Source: Bacillus sp. FJAT-28004 (GTDB lineage: Bacteria > Bacillota > Bacilli > Paenibacillales > Paenibacillaceae). From it: 64,000 nucleotides of DNA. The notes beneath the pieces are model-generated. The model saw nothing but the letters and a program-made list of their open reading frames with translations, had not been told where the DNA came from and searched no databases. Positions within the stretch are counted from its first letter, which is position 1, and every line of letters starts with the position of its first letter. The DNA is taken from assembly GCF_001280845.1 (NCBI RefSeq), contig NZ_LGHP01000001.1, positions 3,095,962 through 3,159,961 on the forward strand, given 5' to 3'. The position numbers were made by a program, and so were the translations under genes. Below, piece after piece: positions 35,211-44,384 of this stretch.

Positions 35211-35890
35211 CGTTGTCCACCTGAAATAATATTATGAATAATTATTGATTCAGCTAAATTACTTTTATATATTCTACCAGTATCTTCATCTCGTTTAATA
35301 AGTGAAATAATTTCATTAATTGTATACTCCTTATTATTAACTAATATCCGCTCATCAGAAATTATTTTACCATACTCAGCAAAATACCTCTCTAAAGTCA
35401 CTTGTACAAAATCTATACTATTTATTGCCTCTATTATAGTTTCTACACGAAGTTGTAATTCTGGTTGCCCATGATGTATTTCACTCATAGAGATAGTATC
35501 CTTTGAAAGAAACTTATAAATCCCTTCATTAAACAAACTTATTAATTCATTTCTATCTGAAAAAACAACTGCAAGATCACCCATCGTATAGAAAATAATT
35601 TTACAATGTTTATTAATTTTACTTCTAATCTCTCTAACTAAATCACTTCCGTACTCAGTGTTCCCTGATTGCCTTAGATCATAATCAATTAGTAATACAT
35701 CAAAAACTTCACTTTCATGTTGCAATAAATTTATAGCTTCATCATATTTTTGAATTGGAATAAATTGAATACTGTACTCGATTTTGTTGTGTTCCTTTAT
35801 ACTTTCGAATATACGATTATATGCTTTAATCTCCCTCAGTATATTTTTAGAATCATCTATTATCATTACGTTGCGCACAAGATGTTCCAC
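35207..35890 (-). CDS. receiver (REC) domain protein with uncharacterised C-terminal region
   Basis: GTG at 35890 follows GGGGGATTAATT, two bases after the kinase stop. The 227-residue protein has the receiver fold: acidic pair in VMIIDDSK (D12, D13), phosphoacceptor D69 in VLLIDYDLRQSG, switch Thr in IFYTMGD (T102), and a Lys in YKFLSKD (K130). After residue ~150 comes a helical region with no known DNA-binding fold (LERYFAEYGKII, INEIISLIKRDEDTGR). It is therefore probably not a transcription factor; a protein partner such as the peptidase encoded next is more likely. Confidence 0.85.
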   Translation of the reverse strand: MEHLVRNVMIIDDSKNILREIKAYNRIFESIKEHNKIEYSIQFIPIQKYDEAINLLQHESEVFDVLLIDYDLRQSGNTEYGSDLVREIRSKINKHCKIIFYTMGDLAVVFSDRNELISLFNEGIYKFLSKDTISMSEIHHGQPELQLRVETIIEAINSIDFVQVTLERYFAEYGKIISDERILVNNKEYTINEIISLIKRDEDTGRIYKSNLAESIIIHNIISGGQR

Positions 35891-35892
35891 AA

Positions 35893-37935
35893 TTAATCCC
35901 CCAAGCCGAAACTTATCTGAAAAGCAGCACCAATATCAGATTTAATCAGATTAATTTCTCCATTGTTTGTTTTTACTAATTCATCAATAATTGATAGCCC
36001 CATTCCAAATCCACCTTCTGTTGTTGAATAAAAAGGGGTGAAGATATGAGGTATAATATCTTCTGCTATACCTAATCCATTATCTCTAAAGATAATATTC
36101 AAAGTAGTAGCTGATACCTCATATGTAATAGAGATAACTTTTTCTCTGTCATCTATAATCTTGAATGACTTTATAGAATTTGAAACTAAATTTTCAATAA
36201 TTATTTTCAGATCATTTATATCAATTCTAAATCGTACATTCATTTGGCCAGTTATTGAGCAACTAATTGATTCATTAATTAAAGTTGAACTAAAAGATTT
36301 ACATATTTTATTGAGTTGATCGTATAGATTAACTTCAACTTTTTCTCGTTTCCTAAGAAGATAGTTTCTTGCGTCCAGAAGATAACTTTTAATTTCCTTC
36401 GAGGTCTCAAGAATAAAATCTTCATTTTCTTTGATTATCTTAGAAATATCTTCATCTATAATAAAATCCGATAAGTCTGATTTTTGATTCCAGATAGATG
36501 TATCAAGATTTTGTAGCCTTATTAGAACCTGATGTATAATTCCTTGTAATAAAGTCTCCTTACTGGACAATCTTTTGTAAACTTCAACTAGCTGTTGTTG
36601 ATTCTTAATAATTTTATCTTGCTCTTGATTGCTGCTTCTAATTACTTTTGAAAGTTCTACTACCTGTAATGCTAGTTCTGGAGAGAAATTTTTAATTTCT
36701 TTAGCCATTATATTTAATTTATTAGTCGCTTCTGTTATTTCAACTCGATGTTCTATATGTTGATTTTCTGTAGTTTTAAACTTCTTGTAATAAAAATACT
36801 CTTCTAATTTTTTCATCACTTCTTTTGCAATAAATTCCTTCAGTTGACTTAATGCCTCTGTTTCTTCCAACCCCTGCCTATTGGTAGCGTCAATAAATTC
36901 AGTATTATGCTCACGATATATTTGAATGTAACCAATAATGTCACGAACTCCAAGGAATCTATAATGCCCTTGAGACTTCCTTAGTTCAAGCTCAAGCCAG
37001 TCATTTTGAGCTTCACCATAGGGGTATATTTGGAAGAAATCACGATATATTCTGATGTTACCGTAATCTTTAACATGATCTTTGAACCTGTGATAAAATG
37101 ATTGTTTTTCCCCTTTATCAAAAGAGTAAATAACAACTTTTACTGGACCAAAATTATATTTATTACGATAACTTTTTTCTTCTATGAGAGCTCCATTCCT
37201 ATAAACCTCATAATTCACCTGTTCTAAGTTATACGGGTCAATATTCATCTCAACCCACAATGAACTTATATCATTTAAATTATAAGGTTCTAAAACCATA
37301 TTGTCATAGCCAAACATCTTACAGTCCAGAATAATTTCAAAAGGGTCGTTCTCCAAATTTGAAAATGGTGATAACATACCTTTTAAACGTTTCTCTAAAG
37401 TTTTTATCTCCCGTACTACCCATGCATCTCGTAAACCAGTGATTATTAGTAGCGTACCTTTTTTATCTCTTTTATCTTTATCTTTATCTAATGAATACAT
37501 TATAGGTATATCACTTAATAATTTGTTATCTTGATCTTCAAACTCTGTCCAATCAAACTCCACGCTGATTGTTTGTTCTTCACTTTCTTTTCGACTAATT
37601 AAATACAGCCTGTTGCCAAGTCTATCTGCTGAAAATCGTCCTATTCCTTTTTCACCATTTAGAGGTCTTCCCTTTGCAGTCACATTAGTTCCTTTTTTAT
37701 GATCCGTGCCAATAACCATCCATTTTTCTTGTATATCCTTTAAATCCATCCCAGTCCCATTATCTTCGATCATTAATACGTCTTTCTCTGGATCAATTGT
37801 CACCGTTACTCCCTCTGCATCTGCATCAAAAGAGTTTTTTACGAGTTCAAATATCGCTGAAATTTTATTCGTTACCAATCTTCTTCCAACTAAATCTTTA
37901 ATATTTGTTGAAGAGCTAAAATGTAATATAGGCAT
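35893..37935 (-). CDS. two-ATPase sensor: N-terminal HSP90/MORC-type GHKL domain joined to a C-terminal histidine-kinase-like core
   Basis: ATG at 37935 has GGGGG six bases upstream; an ATG 6 bases earlier touches that site. The 680-residue protein has a first GHKL ATPase (FELVKNSFDADA about 29-40, EDNGTGM 57-62, GEKGIGRFS 94-102) with the transducer segment IYRDFFQIYPYGEAQNDWL, as in MORC/HSP90-like proteins. A long helical region (380-470) follows, with a His at 468 in LQGIIHQVLIRLQ as possible phosphoacceptor, then a second GHKL ATPase: N box ENLVSNSIKSF (581), DNGLGI (618), FTPFYST (632), GGFGMGLSII (641). No membrane segment is seen. It probably senses an intracellular state, perhaps DNA, and phosphorylates the neighbouring receiver. 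Confidence 0.85.
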   Translation of the reverse strand: MPILHFSSSTNIKDLVGRRLVTNKISAIFELVKNSFDADAEGVTVTIDPEKDVLMIEDNGTGMDLKDIQEKWMVIGTDHKKGTNVTAKGRPLNGEKGIGRFSADRLGNRLYLISRKESEEQTISVEFDWTEFEDQDNKLLSDIPIMYSLDKDKDKRDKKGTLLIITGLRDAWVVREIKTLEKRLKGMLSPFSNLENDPFEIILDCKMFGYDNMVLEPYNLNDISSLWVEMNIDPYNLEQVNYEVYRNGALIEEKSYRNKYNFGPVKVVIYSFDKGEKQSFYHRFKDHVKDYGNIRIYRDFFQIYPYGEAQNDWLELELRKSQGHYRFLGVRDIIGYIQIYREHNTEFIDATNRQGLEETEALSQLKEFIAKEVMKKLEEYFYYKKFKTTENQHIEHRVEITEATNKLNIMAKEIKNFSPELALQVVELSKVIRSSNQEQDKIIKNQQQLVEVYKRLSSKETLLQGIIHQVLIRLQNLDTSIWNQKSDLSDFIIDEDISKIIKENEDFILETSKEIKSYLLDARNYLLRKREKVEVNLYDQLNKICKSFSSTLINESISCSITGQMNVRFRIDINDLKIIIENLVSNSIKSFKIIDDREKVISITYEVSATTLNIIFRDNGLGIAEDIIPHIFTPFYSTTEGGFGMGLSIIDELVKTNNGEINLIKSDIGAAFQISFGLGD

Positions 37936-37967
37936 AGTCATCCCCCATTTACAAGCAACTATAATAA

Positions 37968-39197
37968 TCAAACATTTGAACCTTTAAGTGCAATCATTAT
38001 TTCTTTTGCAATAGAGTTAGCAAACAATGGTGGCACTGCATTTCCGACCTGAGTATACTGCGGAGTTTCATACTTCCTTCTATCTCCACCAGTTGTCCTT
38101 TTACCTAAAAACTCAAAAGAATCATCAAATGATTGTAATCTTGCTAATTCTCTAACAGACAGTATTCTTGGATTCTGTGGATCATAGTGAATAATATCGT
38201 CAGGCAATGTTAGAACAGTAGGGGAGACTTTGTCTTTGTGAAGTTTCGTACATCTATATTTCTTAGTATTGTATTCTTCAAGTTCTTTCTCGTCTATTCG
38301 GTTTAATAATTGTGCGATACTCTCATTGGGTCTTAGTTTTTTAAATCGCTTCACTACTTTTTCTGTATGATTAGAAGCAGAATGATTAGTTAGTCTAACT
38401 GACGTTATTCCATCACCATTTATATTTGGAGTTAAACCATTTTTTAATGCTATTTGATATTGGGAATTTTTATATCTATTGTTATATGATTCTGCTGCAT
38501 CTCCATTTTTCACAAACCTTAAATCTGAAATAGCCTGAGAAACAGTTGTTATATTATTATGAATTACAGGAAAATCCGGTGGAGGTACAACATCAATAAT
38601 CTTTCCTTTTTCACGTTTAATCTGATGCCCTAAAAAAATAACTCTGGGGCGGTTTTGAGGAACACCATGGTTTTTAGCATTTAACAATTTATATTTTACG
38701 CTATAACCAATTTTCTTAGCTTCTTTAACAATTATTTCAGGGACTGTTACGTTATCATAAATTGTACGACTTATTGCCTTTAATTTGCTTACTTTAAACG
38801 AGAGGATTCCCTCTACATTCTCTATAACGAAGTATTTTGGTTTTACAATTTTCACTATTTTTAAATAATCAATAAAAAGATAATTTCGTGGATCATCTTG
38901 ATCTCTCTTTCCAGTCAAACTAAATCCTTGACACGGTGGCCCGCCTACAACTACTGATATTTCATTGCCATTTAGAAAATCTTTAATCTTTTTAGGTGTT
39001 GCTATTTTCCTAATATCGCCTTGAAAAAATTCTAAATCTGTGTAGCCTAATTGTTGATGCCTATGTTTATAAGTTAATGCTGCTTCGGCACTAAAATCAC
39101 ATGCATTGGGTATTTTAAATCCTGCTTGAAGAAAACCCTCAGCCATTCCGCCAGCTCCAGAAAACAAATCTAGAACGTTATATACTTGACCGCTCAT
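37968..39197 (-). CDS. DNA (cytosine-5)-methyltransferase
   Basis: ATG at 39197 has GGTGGAG four bases upstream; the open frame continues 26 codons further but without a site. The 409-residue protein has motif I DLFSGAGGMAEGFLQAGF, motif IV VVGGPPCQGFSLTGKRDQ with catalytic C89, motif VI ENVEG, motif VIII QNRPRVIFLG, and motif X QVGNAVPPLFANSIAKEI. It methylates cytosine C5 in a site set by the target region (about 270-340). No restriction endonuclease is encoded nearby. It is the first gene of the cargo operon, 32 bases ahead of the sensor. Confidence 0.94.
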   Translation of the reverse strand: MSGQVYNVLDLFSGAGGMAEGFLQAGFKIPNACDFSAEAALTYKHRHQQLGYTDLEFFQGDIRKIATPKKIKDFLNGNEISVVVGGPPCQGFSLTGKRDQDDPRNYLFIDYLKIVKIVKPKYFVIENVEGILSFKVSKLKAISRTIYDNVTVPEIIVKEAKKIGYSVKYKLLNAKNHGVPQNRPRVIFLGHQIKREKGKIIDVVPPPDFPVIHNNITTVSQAISDLRFVKNGDAAESYNNRYKNSQYQIALKNGLTPNINGDGITSVRLTNHSASNHTEKVVKRFKKLRPNESIAQLLNRIDEKELEEYNTKKYRCTKLHKDKVSPTVLTLPDDIIHYDPQNPRILSVRELARLQSFDDSFEFLGKRTTGGDRRKYETPQYTQVGNAVPPLFANSIAKEIMIALKGSNV

Positions 39198-39324
39198 TAA
39201 GCTCCACCTATTCTTTGTTTTGAACCAGGATATCACAGGTAAGACTATTTGACCAGGAGGAAAATACTGTATCACACTTATTCTACACGAGATGTTCGTG
39301 ACCTACTAGAGAAATTCGTTAAAA

Positions 39325-40938
39325 TTAGTGATGAATCTTATCCTGTACGCGAGATGCCCAATCACTTACGGAATCATTCTGATAATGCTTCACTTTTTCT
39401 ATTAACAATTTTTCGCGAATTTCTAAAACTTTCTTATCCCAATGACCACTTCTCTGCACTAAACCGTCCAAAAGGAACTTAATTTCATTTTCGATCGCCT
39501 TGAATGACATTTCTTTCAGTGGTTGCAAAATAAGCGTCGATATCGACCATTCATCAGGTCTAGCAACCTCGACAATATATTTAGTAATAACTGTGCTAGA
39601 TACCTGAACGATAGCACAAGTCCGACGAGCTCCATTCGGACAAATTGAGAACCGCTTACCTGGAGGAACTCGTACTACGGACATCCGAATAGAATACGAA
39701 GTCATTTCCTTCAGCATACTAATCATCTTAAAAAAGTCTTCTAAGCCAACTGCTTCTGAAACTGAAACCATCTCTAACGTTTGAAAATCAATCGGCGGTG
39801 TATCTCCACCTACGATCGAATCCTGCACGCTCACTTCCTTTGCATCCCCCGATGATTTGCCGCCTTTACCAGAGTTAACAACAACATCGTTGCCTGTATT
39901 CGTTCGCCTCACGCTTTTCTTTCGAGTCCTTACTACTGGAAAATTAATAAACTTCATGTAGGTGGGAGGGGCCTCAAACACATCCTGATTGGTATCTTCT
40001 TTTGCATTTTCACTTTCATCATTAATCACAATGTCGTCATTTTTACTACGAGACGTTATCCGTAAACGTTTTTCGCCGAAAACAGGCTCCTGTCGCTTCT
40101 TGGAATGATGCCATAATTCAATTTCATTGGCCGGATGTGTGAATCCCCCCAAACCAATAATCTCTTTAACCAAAATTGTATTTAAAAACTTTTCGCCTCG
40201 AACTGTCATTTCAATTGGGCCTGTGGGTGGCAACTCTACACTAAGAGGAATGCCTCTCCTTAACGTAATGGAAGGATTTATAGGCGTTCCATTCACGGCT
40301 TGACTAAACAAAATTCGATATACAGAATCCCACATAGCTTTTATTTTGAAGTCCAAATATATCCACGACATGAGACGAGCATTACTCTCCGTAGCCAACG
40401 CACTAGAAACACGGTTGCCCAGATGAAAGTGAAGAACATTTCTTTCAAACTCACACTTATCAATAAGTTGTTCCAAGCCATGTGGCTCTAGCAAAGAATT
40501 AGCTAATAGGCTTGAATTAATAAACATTGCTCTAAGAAGCTCCATAACAGGAATACAAAATGTTAAATCCTTTATAGAAAATTGAATGATATTTTGCATA
40601 CCGAGCTCAGGATTCTTGCCAAAATCAATTAGCCGCTTTGGCAGTTTAAAGGAATTCACAATCACCCCTGAATCTAGAGAAGATATTGTGAAATTGTAGG
40701 CTGACCCGCTCATCGGACGAACTTGATTCAAGTTACCATTTGTATAAATCTGACCAAGTCTTAAGAGTGGAATTGCCCCCCATGGGCGAGACAGGATGTT
40801 TAGATCACCGGAAGCCCTTTTAAATGCAATTCGAACACTCCAATCTCTCCTATAATTCATATAAGGCGAGCCAAACCAAAACAACTCGACATCTTCATCT
40901 TCTAAAAATGTCCAAGGTCGAAATCCTATTGAACGCAC
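39325..40938 (-). CDS. tnsE: TnsE-like transposition protein
   Basis: GTG at 40938 lies inside the end of tnsD (13-base overlap) and has AGGTGA upstream. Its 537 residues almost equal Tn7 TnsE (538), and it holds the fifth position of the tns row. The C-terminal region (VGLEDFFKMISMLKE, FSICPNGARRTCAIVQV, WSISTLILQP) corresponds to the TnsE region that controls targeting, from memory. In Tn7, TnsE with TnsABC directs insertion into replicating DNA and conjugal plasmids. A charged, low-complexity stretch (about 300-370) separates the N- and C-terminal parts. Confidence 0.82.
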   Translation of the reverse strand: MRSIGFRPWTFLEDEDVELFWFGSPYMNYRRDWSVRIAFKRASGDLNILSRPWGAIPLLRLGQIYTNGNLNQVRPMSGSAYNFTISSLDSGVIVNSFKLPKRLIDFGKNPELGMQNIIQFSIKDLTFCIPVMELLRAMFINSSLLANSLLEPHGLEQLIDKCEFERNVLHFHLGNRVSSALATESNARLMSWIYLDFKIKAMWDSVYRILFSQAVNGTPINPSITLRRGIPLSVELPPTGPIEMTVRGEKFLNTILVKEIIGLGGFTHPANEIELWHHSKKRQEPVFGEKRLRITSRSKNDDIVINDESENAKEDTNQDVFEAPPTYMKFINFPVVRTRKKSVRRTNTGNDVVVNSGKGGKSSGDAKEVSVQDSIVGGDTPPIDFQTLEMVSVSEAVGLEDFFKMISMLKEMTSYSIRMSVVRVPPGKRFSICPNGARRTCAIVQVSSTVITKYIVEVARPDEWSISTLILQPLKEMSFKAIENEIKFLLDGLVQRSGHWDKKVLEIREKLLIEKVKHYQNDSVSDWASRVQDKIHH

Positions 40939-42701
40939 TGTGTCGTCACCTCATTTGTGTATTCCGATGTATGTAATCCATAGCCGCTATAGCGTTCAAG
41001 TGCTTCAGAAACAGTGTGTGAATAACCTGGTTTTAAACCAGCTTTCCTGAAAATCTTCCAGCGTTTGATAGGAAACTCGTCTTTCATGTGTTCCGAAGCC
41101 CATTTAACTCTTCGAATTTGAAATTGTTCCACTGACTCCAGATAGTTCGACAGGATTCCTATTGTGACAGGAAGCTTCTCTTTATGTTTCTCAAGCAACG
41201 ACAGTCTTCCAATACGCTTGCCTATTGAGGCAATAGTGATTTGAACAGGCTTAGTTTCCCTTTCATTAAGCAGCGTTTTACAAGCTTCTTCAACTTCCCA
41301 GCTTAATTCGAGATCACGTTTTTCCCAATCCACCCGAACGTAACCTACGGCAAGCTTATTTCTTGGATGCTGTACTTTTATAGTTTTTTGAGATGATGGG
41401 GACTCTTCACCACATGCTTTCTGAATTTCCTGATCATAGCGTGCATATTTAATGATTGTTTTCGTATCCACCCCTAATCTCGCGGCTGTTGCCCGATAGG
41501 ATAAACCATCCTGCATATGATCCTTCAATTGATTCATCCAGACATGCCCGAAAGCTTTAATACGACCAATTCGCAAACGGTCCTCAATATTATGATCTGG
41601 TCCTCTTCTGGAATATGAAAAACCACATCTGCATGTAAATGTGCCAACCGGATTACCTGTGTCCGTGCAACGAGTAATCCGTATACCTTCAATAATAGAT
41701 TTTCTGTAATGAACCGCAGCCTTATTGAGACATGGCCACGGACCTTCTCCGAAAGGGGAGTAGACTGTCTTCATTTGCCCCAAGAAGTCCGAGAAGGATC
41801 CAAATAGAAAGTGTATCAGCAATAGATTTCTCAACGGATGAACAGCCCTACGAGCTTTCCTAGCTGCCACTGCGAGCCATGAATAATGCTCCCCATAAAT
41901 CACACAATCTAGCATTTCAAGTAATTCCCGACCGTAGTAGCCCATAATTTGATCTTCAAGTTTACGTTGCCGAATGTGTTTACCTGGCGTCAAACATCCG
42001 CGTTCGTTTAATTTATAAAGTAACGACTCACGGAGATTATAGAGCTCAAGCGAGTTTCCTACGCTTATTAGCCGTTGAACATCCAGCGCAATGTCAAACA
42101 ACTTTAATAAAAGCTTGTCTGGTAGATTCTTCTGAATCGGCTCCGACTTAAATAAATATCTGGAAATTGGCAACACCGTTAAACCGTGTCGCTCCGCCAC
42201 AGGATATATTATTCGATGCAATACAACACAGTGGAATGGACAAACCATTACACCAGTAATCTGATGAATACGATGCCAGTAGGGTTCTCCAAACTGTTTA
42301 ATATTAGCCTCATAACAATCCGGACAAAACTTCAATTCACCGCTTCGATCAATGGTGCTAGCCGTAATACCAACGAACGTATGAATACCTGATCCATCTT
42401 TGCTTTTCATCAGTTGTTTTAGTCGTTTGCTGCGTTCAATCGGAAGAAAGGGTGCATAGAACGGATATAGCGTATGCTCATCAATCCACTGATCGGAAGA
42501 CATTCCTGTTTGTGAACTCCGCTCTGTGAAATCATCCAAGTGACTGGGAAGATCCAATGTTGGAATAACATTTTCTGTACCGTATACTTCTCTTAGCGTC
42601 CACTTTGGACTTGAGTTGTTCATACGTAGGTGATAGCGAGTGATTACGCCATACAACAATTCATCCGGATAGGGGAGAGGCACGCTACCATATCCATTCA
42701 T
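40926..42701 (-). CDS. tnsD: TnsD/TniQ-family target-selection protein
   Basis: ATG at 42701, 12 bases after tnsC, with GAGGTGG upstream. The 591-residue protein has the TniQ N-terminal domain (LPYPDELLYGVITRYHLRMN) and a zinc-binding cluster (FCPDCYEANIK..., VCPFH). HTH-like segments follow (SYRATAARLGVDTKTIIKYA). Tn7 TnsD (508 residues) recognises the 3' end of glmS; the present insertion point next to glmS agrees with that role. It is about 80 residues longer than the Tn7 protein. Confidence 0.92.
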   Translation of the reverse strand: MNGYGSVPLPYPDELLYGVITRYHLRMNNSSPKWTLREVYGTENVIPTLDLPSHLDDFTERSSQTGMSSDQWIDEHTLYPFYAPFLPIERSKRLKQLMKSKDGSGIHTFVGITASTIDRSGELKFCPDCYEANIKQFGEPYWHRIHQITGVMVCPFHCVVLHRIIYPVAERHGLTVLPISRYLFKSEPIQKNLPDKLLLKLFDIALDVQRLISVGNSLELYNLRESLLYKLNERGCLTPGKHIRQRKLEDQIMGYYGRELLEMLDCVIYGEHYSWLAVAARKARRAVHPLRNLLLIHFLFGSFSDFLGQMKTVYSPFGEGPWPCLNKAAVHYRKSIIEGIRITRCTDTGNPVGTFTCRCGFSYSRRGPDHNIEDRLRIGRIKAFGHVWMNQLKDHMQDGLSYRATAARLGVDTKTIIKYARYDQEIQKACGEESPSSQKTIKVQHPRNKLAVGYVRVDWEKRDLELSWEVEEACKTLLNERETKPVQITIASIGKRIGRLSLLEKHKEKLPVTIGILSNYLESVEQFQIRRVKWASEHMKDEFPIKRWKIFRKAGLKPGYSHTVSEALERYSGYGLHTSEYTNEVTTQCVQ

Positions 42702-42713
42702 TTACTCACCACC

Positions 42714-44384
42714 TCAGCCAAGAAACTCCAACGGATCTTTAATATATCCAGCAGCCCTAAGTGAATCGTAGGCTGGTAGCTTCTTCTTTTTCCCTTGGGT
42801 CATAATTACTCGCAAATCATGAGGTGCTGTCGGTAACACCTTAGGCGTACGTTTACTGCGTTGCACTGCGGCTTCACTCGTTACTTTCCTCTGCTTCTGT
42901 AATGCGAGCTTTAGCGCCTCTTTGTGAAGATCAACGACATCCAACTCATGCAAATGTGCTTTTGTAACCTCTTTTGCAGACTGTAATGCAACCGACTGTT
43001 CAACGCCTGCATCTATTAGCCAAGCGCTTATTTCATTCACAGTCTGCTCGCTGACATCATAACCAAGCTCTGTACGTATCACTTCTAATCTTTCAGCTTG
43101 CCGTTGTTCAGCTTCAATCCGATCCAGGTAATCATCCACAGAAACACTATCGTAAATATCAGCAAACATCTGAATTTGCTTCTTCTTACCTGAACGTAAG
43201 GCCTCCAAAGCAGGCTTGATTAAGATGAGACGATCCTTTGCAACAGATCGAATTAATTCTGGTGTAATATGCTCGATATCCTTATCCAACGCTCGCCATT
43301 GCGTCAACATAAACAGCTTTATTGCAACGTCAGATATGCCTTGAGATTCGTCGAACATTACATCTATAAACTCTTGAGTTAAGTCGACCTTCTTGTCTGT
43401 CCACTGATACTTCCACAAGCCTTGCAGCAGCCATTCCCACTCATCATCTTTCTTGAAGTGATGCCATGTGGCATCCCCTTGACCGCTGTTACGCCGCGCA
43501 TTTCGGAATTCACCATTTAGTGCCGGGAGCGCTTTGTATGTGCCCACAAGAATGACAGGCAATCCAATCGTATTCACCAATTGAACGAAGAAATTCAACA
43601 TTTGAGCTGCGCGATCATCTTTGGCTTCTTGCAAATTTTGAATCTCATCAATGACCAATACACCAAGACAATGAACCGCAGCAGCCTGAGCCATAATTGG
43701 GAGCAGCTCATCCGGAGTTTTAGTCGCATTCTTTTTGTAATATCTAGTGCCGACCAAACTATCAACCGCCAGTAGAAAATTCAAACATAACCCTCTAATA
43801 GAACCATCATGTGGACAATCCATTTTCAGCCATACAATTTGATAGGGAGCAGGCATATCTTGCTCTCTATATTTGCGATGCAAGATGACTTGCGGATACA
43901 TTTGCAAAATCCGCATCAGACTGCTGGATTTCCCAATTCCAGATATACCGACTAGAGCGAATCCAGCAGAGGTAGGGGTATTGACCGGGTATCCGTTTGT
44001 AGTCCCCTTCATAATGAGCTCATACGCGTCTTTACGGGCTCTAAAAGCATAATTAGGAGTCAGTGGATTACGCCCCACATAGCCGTCTCTAATCAATCTA
44101 GAGAGGCTTTGCTGCAATTCCAAATGTCTGGATAGCGGCCGAAAGAAATCCCTTGAAATCCTCTGAACGCAATGCATGCGAAGATGAACCGGCAAATTAC
44201 GTTCTGAAGGATTGAAAATCGGACTTGAAGACAGGCTTTTCACTACTGCATGATCATCCCAGATAGGTGGGAGTGCTTCTAGTAATGGATTATTTCGATA
44301 ATCCTCCAATAAAGGATCTTGGTAGTCCGCTTCTATAAATTCACCACGACTGAACTGAAACAACGGGATATCAAACTCACTCAT
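42714..44384 (-). CDS. tnsC: TnsC-like AAA+ transposition regulator
   Basis: ATG at 44384 overlaps the tnsB stop (ATGA). The 556-residue protein has almost the length of Tn7 TnsC (555). Walker A GISGIGKSS lies at 146-154 and Walker B VLVIDEIQNL at 242-251. It would form ATP-dependent filaments that link the target proteins TnsD or TnsE to the TnsA/TnsB transposase. The N- and C-terminal extensions are of the Tn7 kind rather than the shorter TnsC of CRISPR-associated elements. Confidence 0.95.
   Translation of the reverse strand: MSEFDIPLFQFSRGEFIEADYQDPLLEDYRNNPLLEALPPIWDDHAVVKSLSSSPIFNPSERNLPVHLRMHCVQRISRDFFRPLSRHLELQQSLSRLIRDGYVGRNPLTPNYAFRARKDAYELIMKGTTNGYPVNTPTSAGFALVGISGIGKSSSLMRILQMYPQVILHRKYREQDMPAPYQIVWLKMDCPHDGSIRGLCLNFLLAVDSLVGTRYYKKNATKTPDELLPIMAQAAAVHCLGVLVIDEIQNLQEAKDDRAAQMLNFFVQLVNTIGLPVILVGTYKALPALNGEFRNARRNSGQGDATWHHFKKDDEWEWLLQGLWKYQWTDKKVDLTQEFIDVMFDESQGISDVAIKLFMLTQWRALDKDIEHITPELIRSVAKDRLILIKPALEALRSGKKKQIQMFADIYDSVSVDDYLDRIEAEQRQAERLEVIRTELGYDVSEQTVNEISAWLIDAGVEQSVALQSAKEVTKAHLHELDVVDLHKEALKLALQKQRKVTSEAAVQRSKRTPKVLPTAPHDLRVIMTQGKKKKLPAYDSLRAAGYIKDPLEFLG

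Noticed and set aside
39249..39482. 77-codon plus-strand ORF between the methyltransferase and tnsE genes
   Set aside because: Most of it is antisense to tnsE, it has no start-codon context, and its sequence is unlike any family I know.
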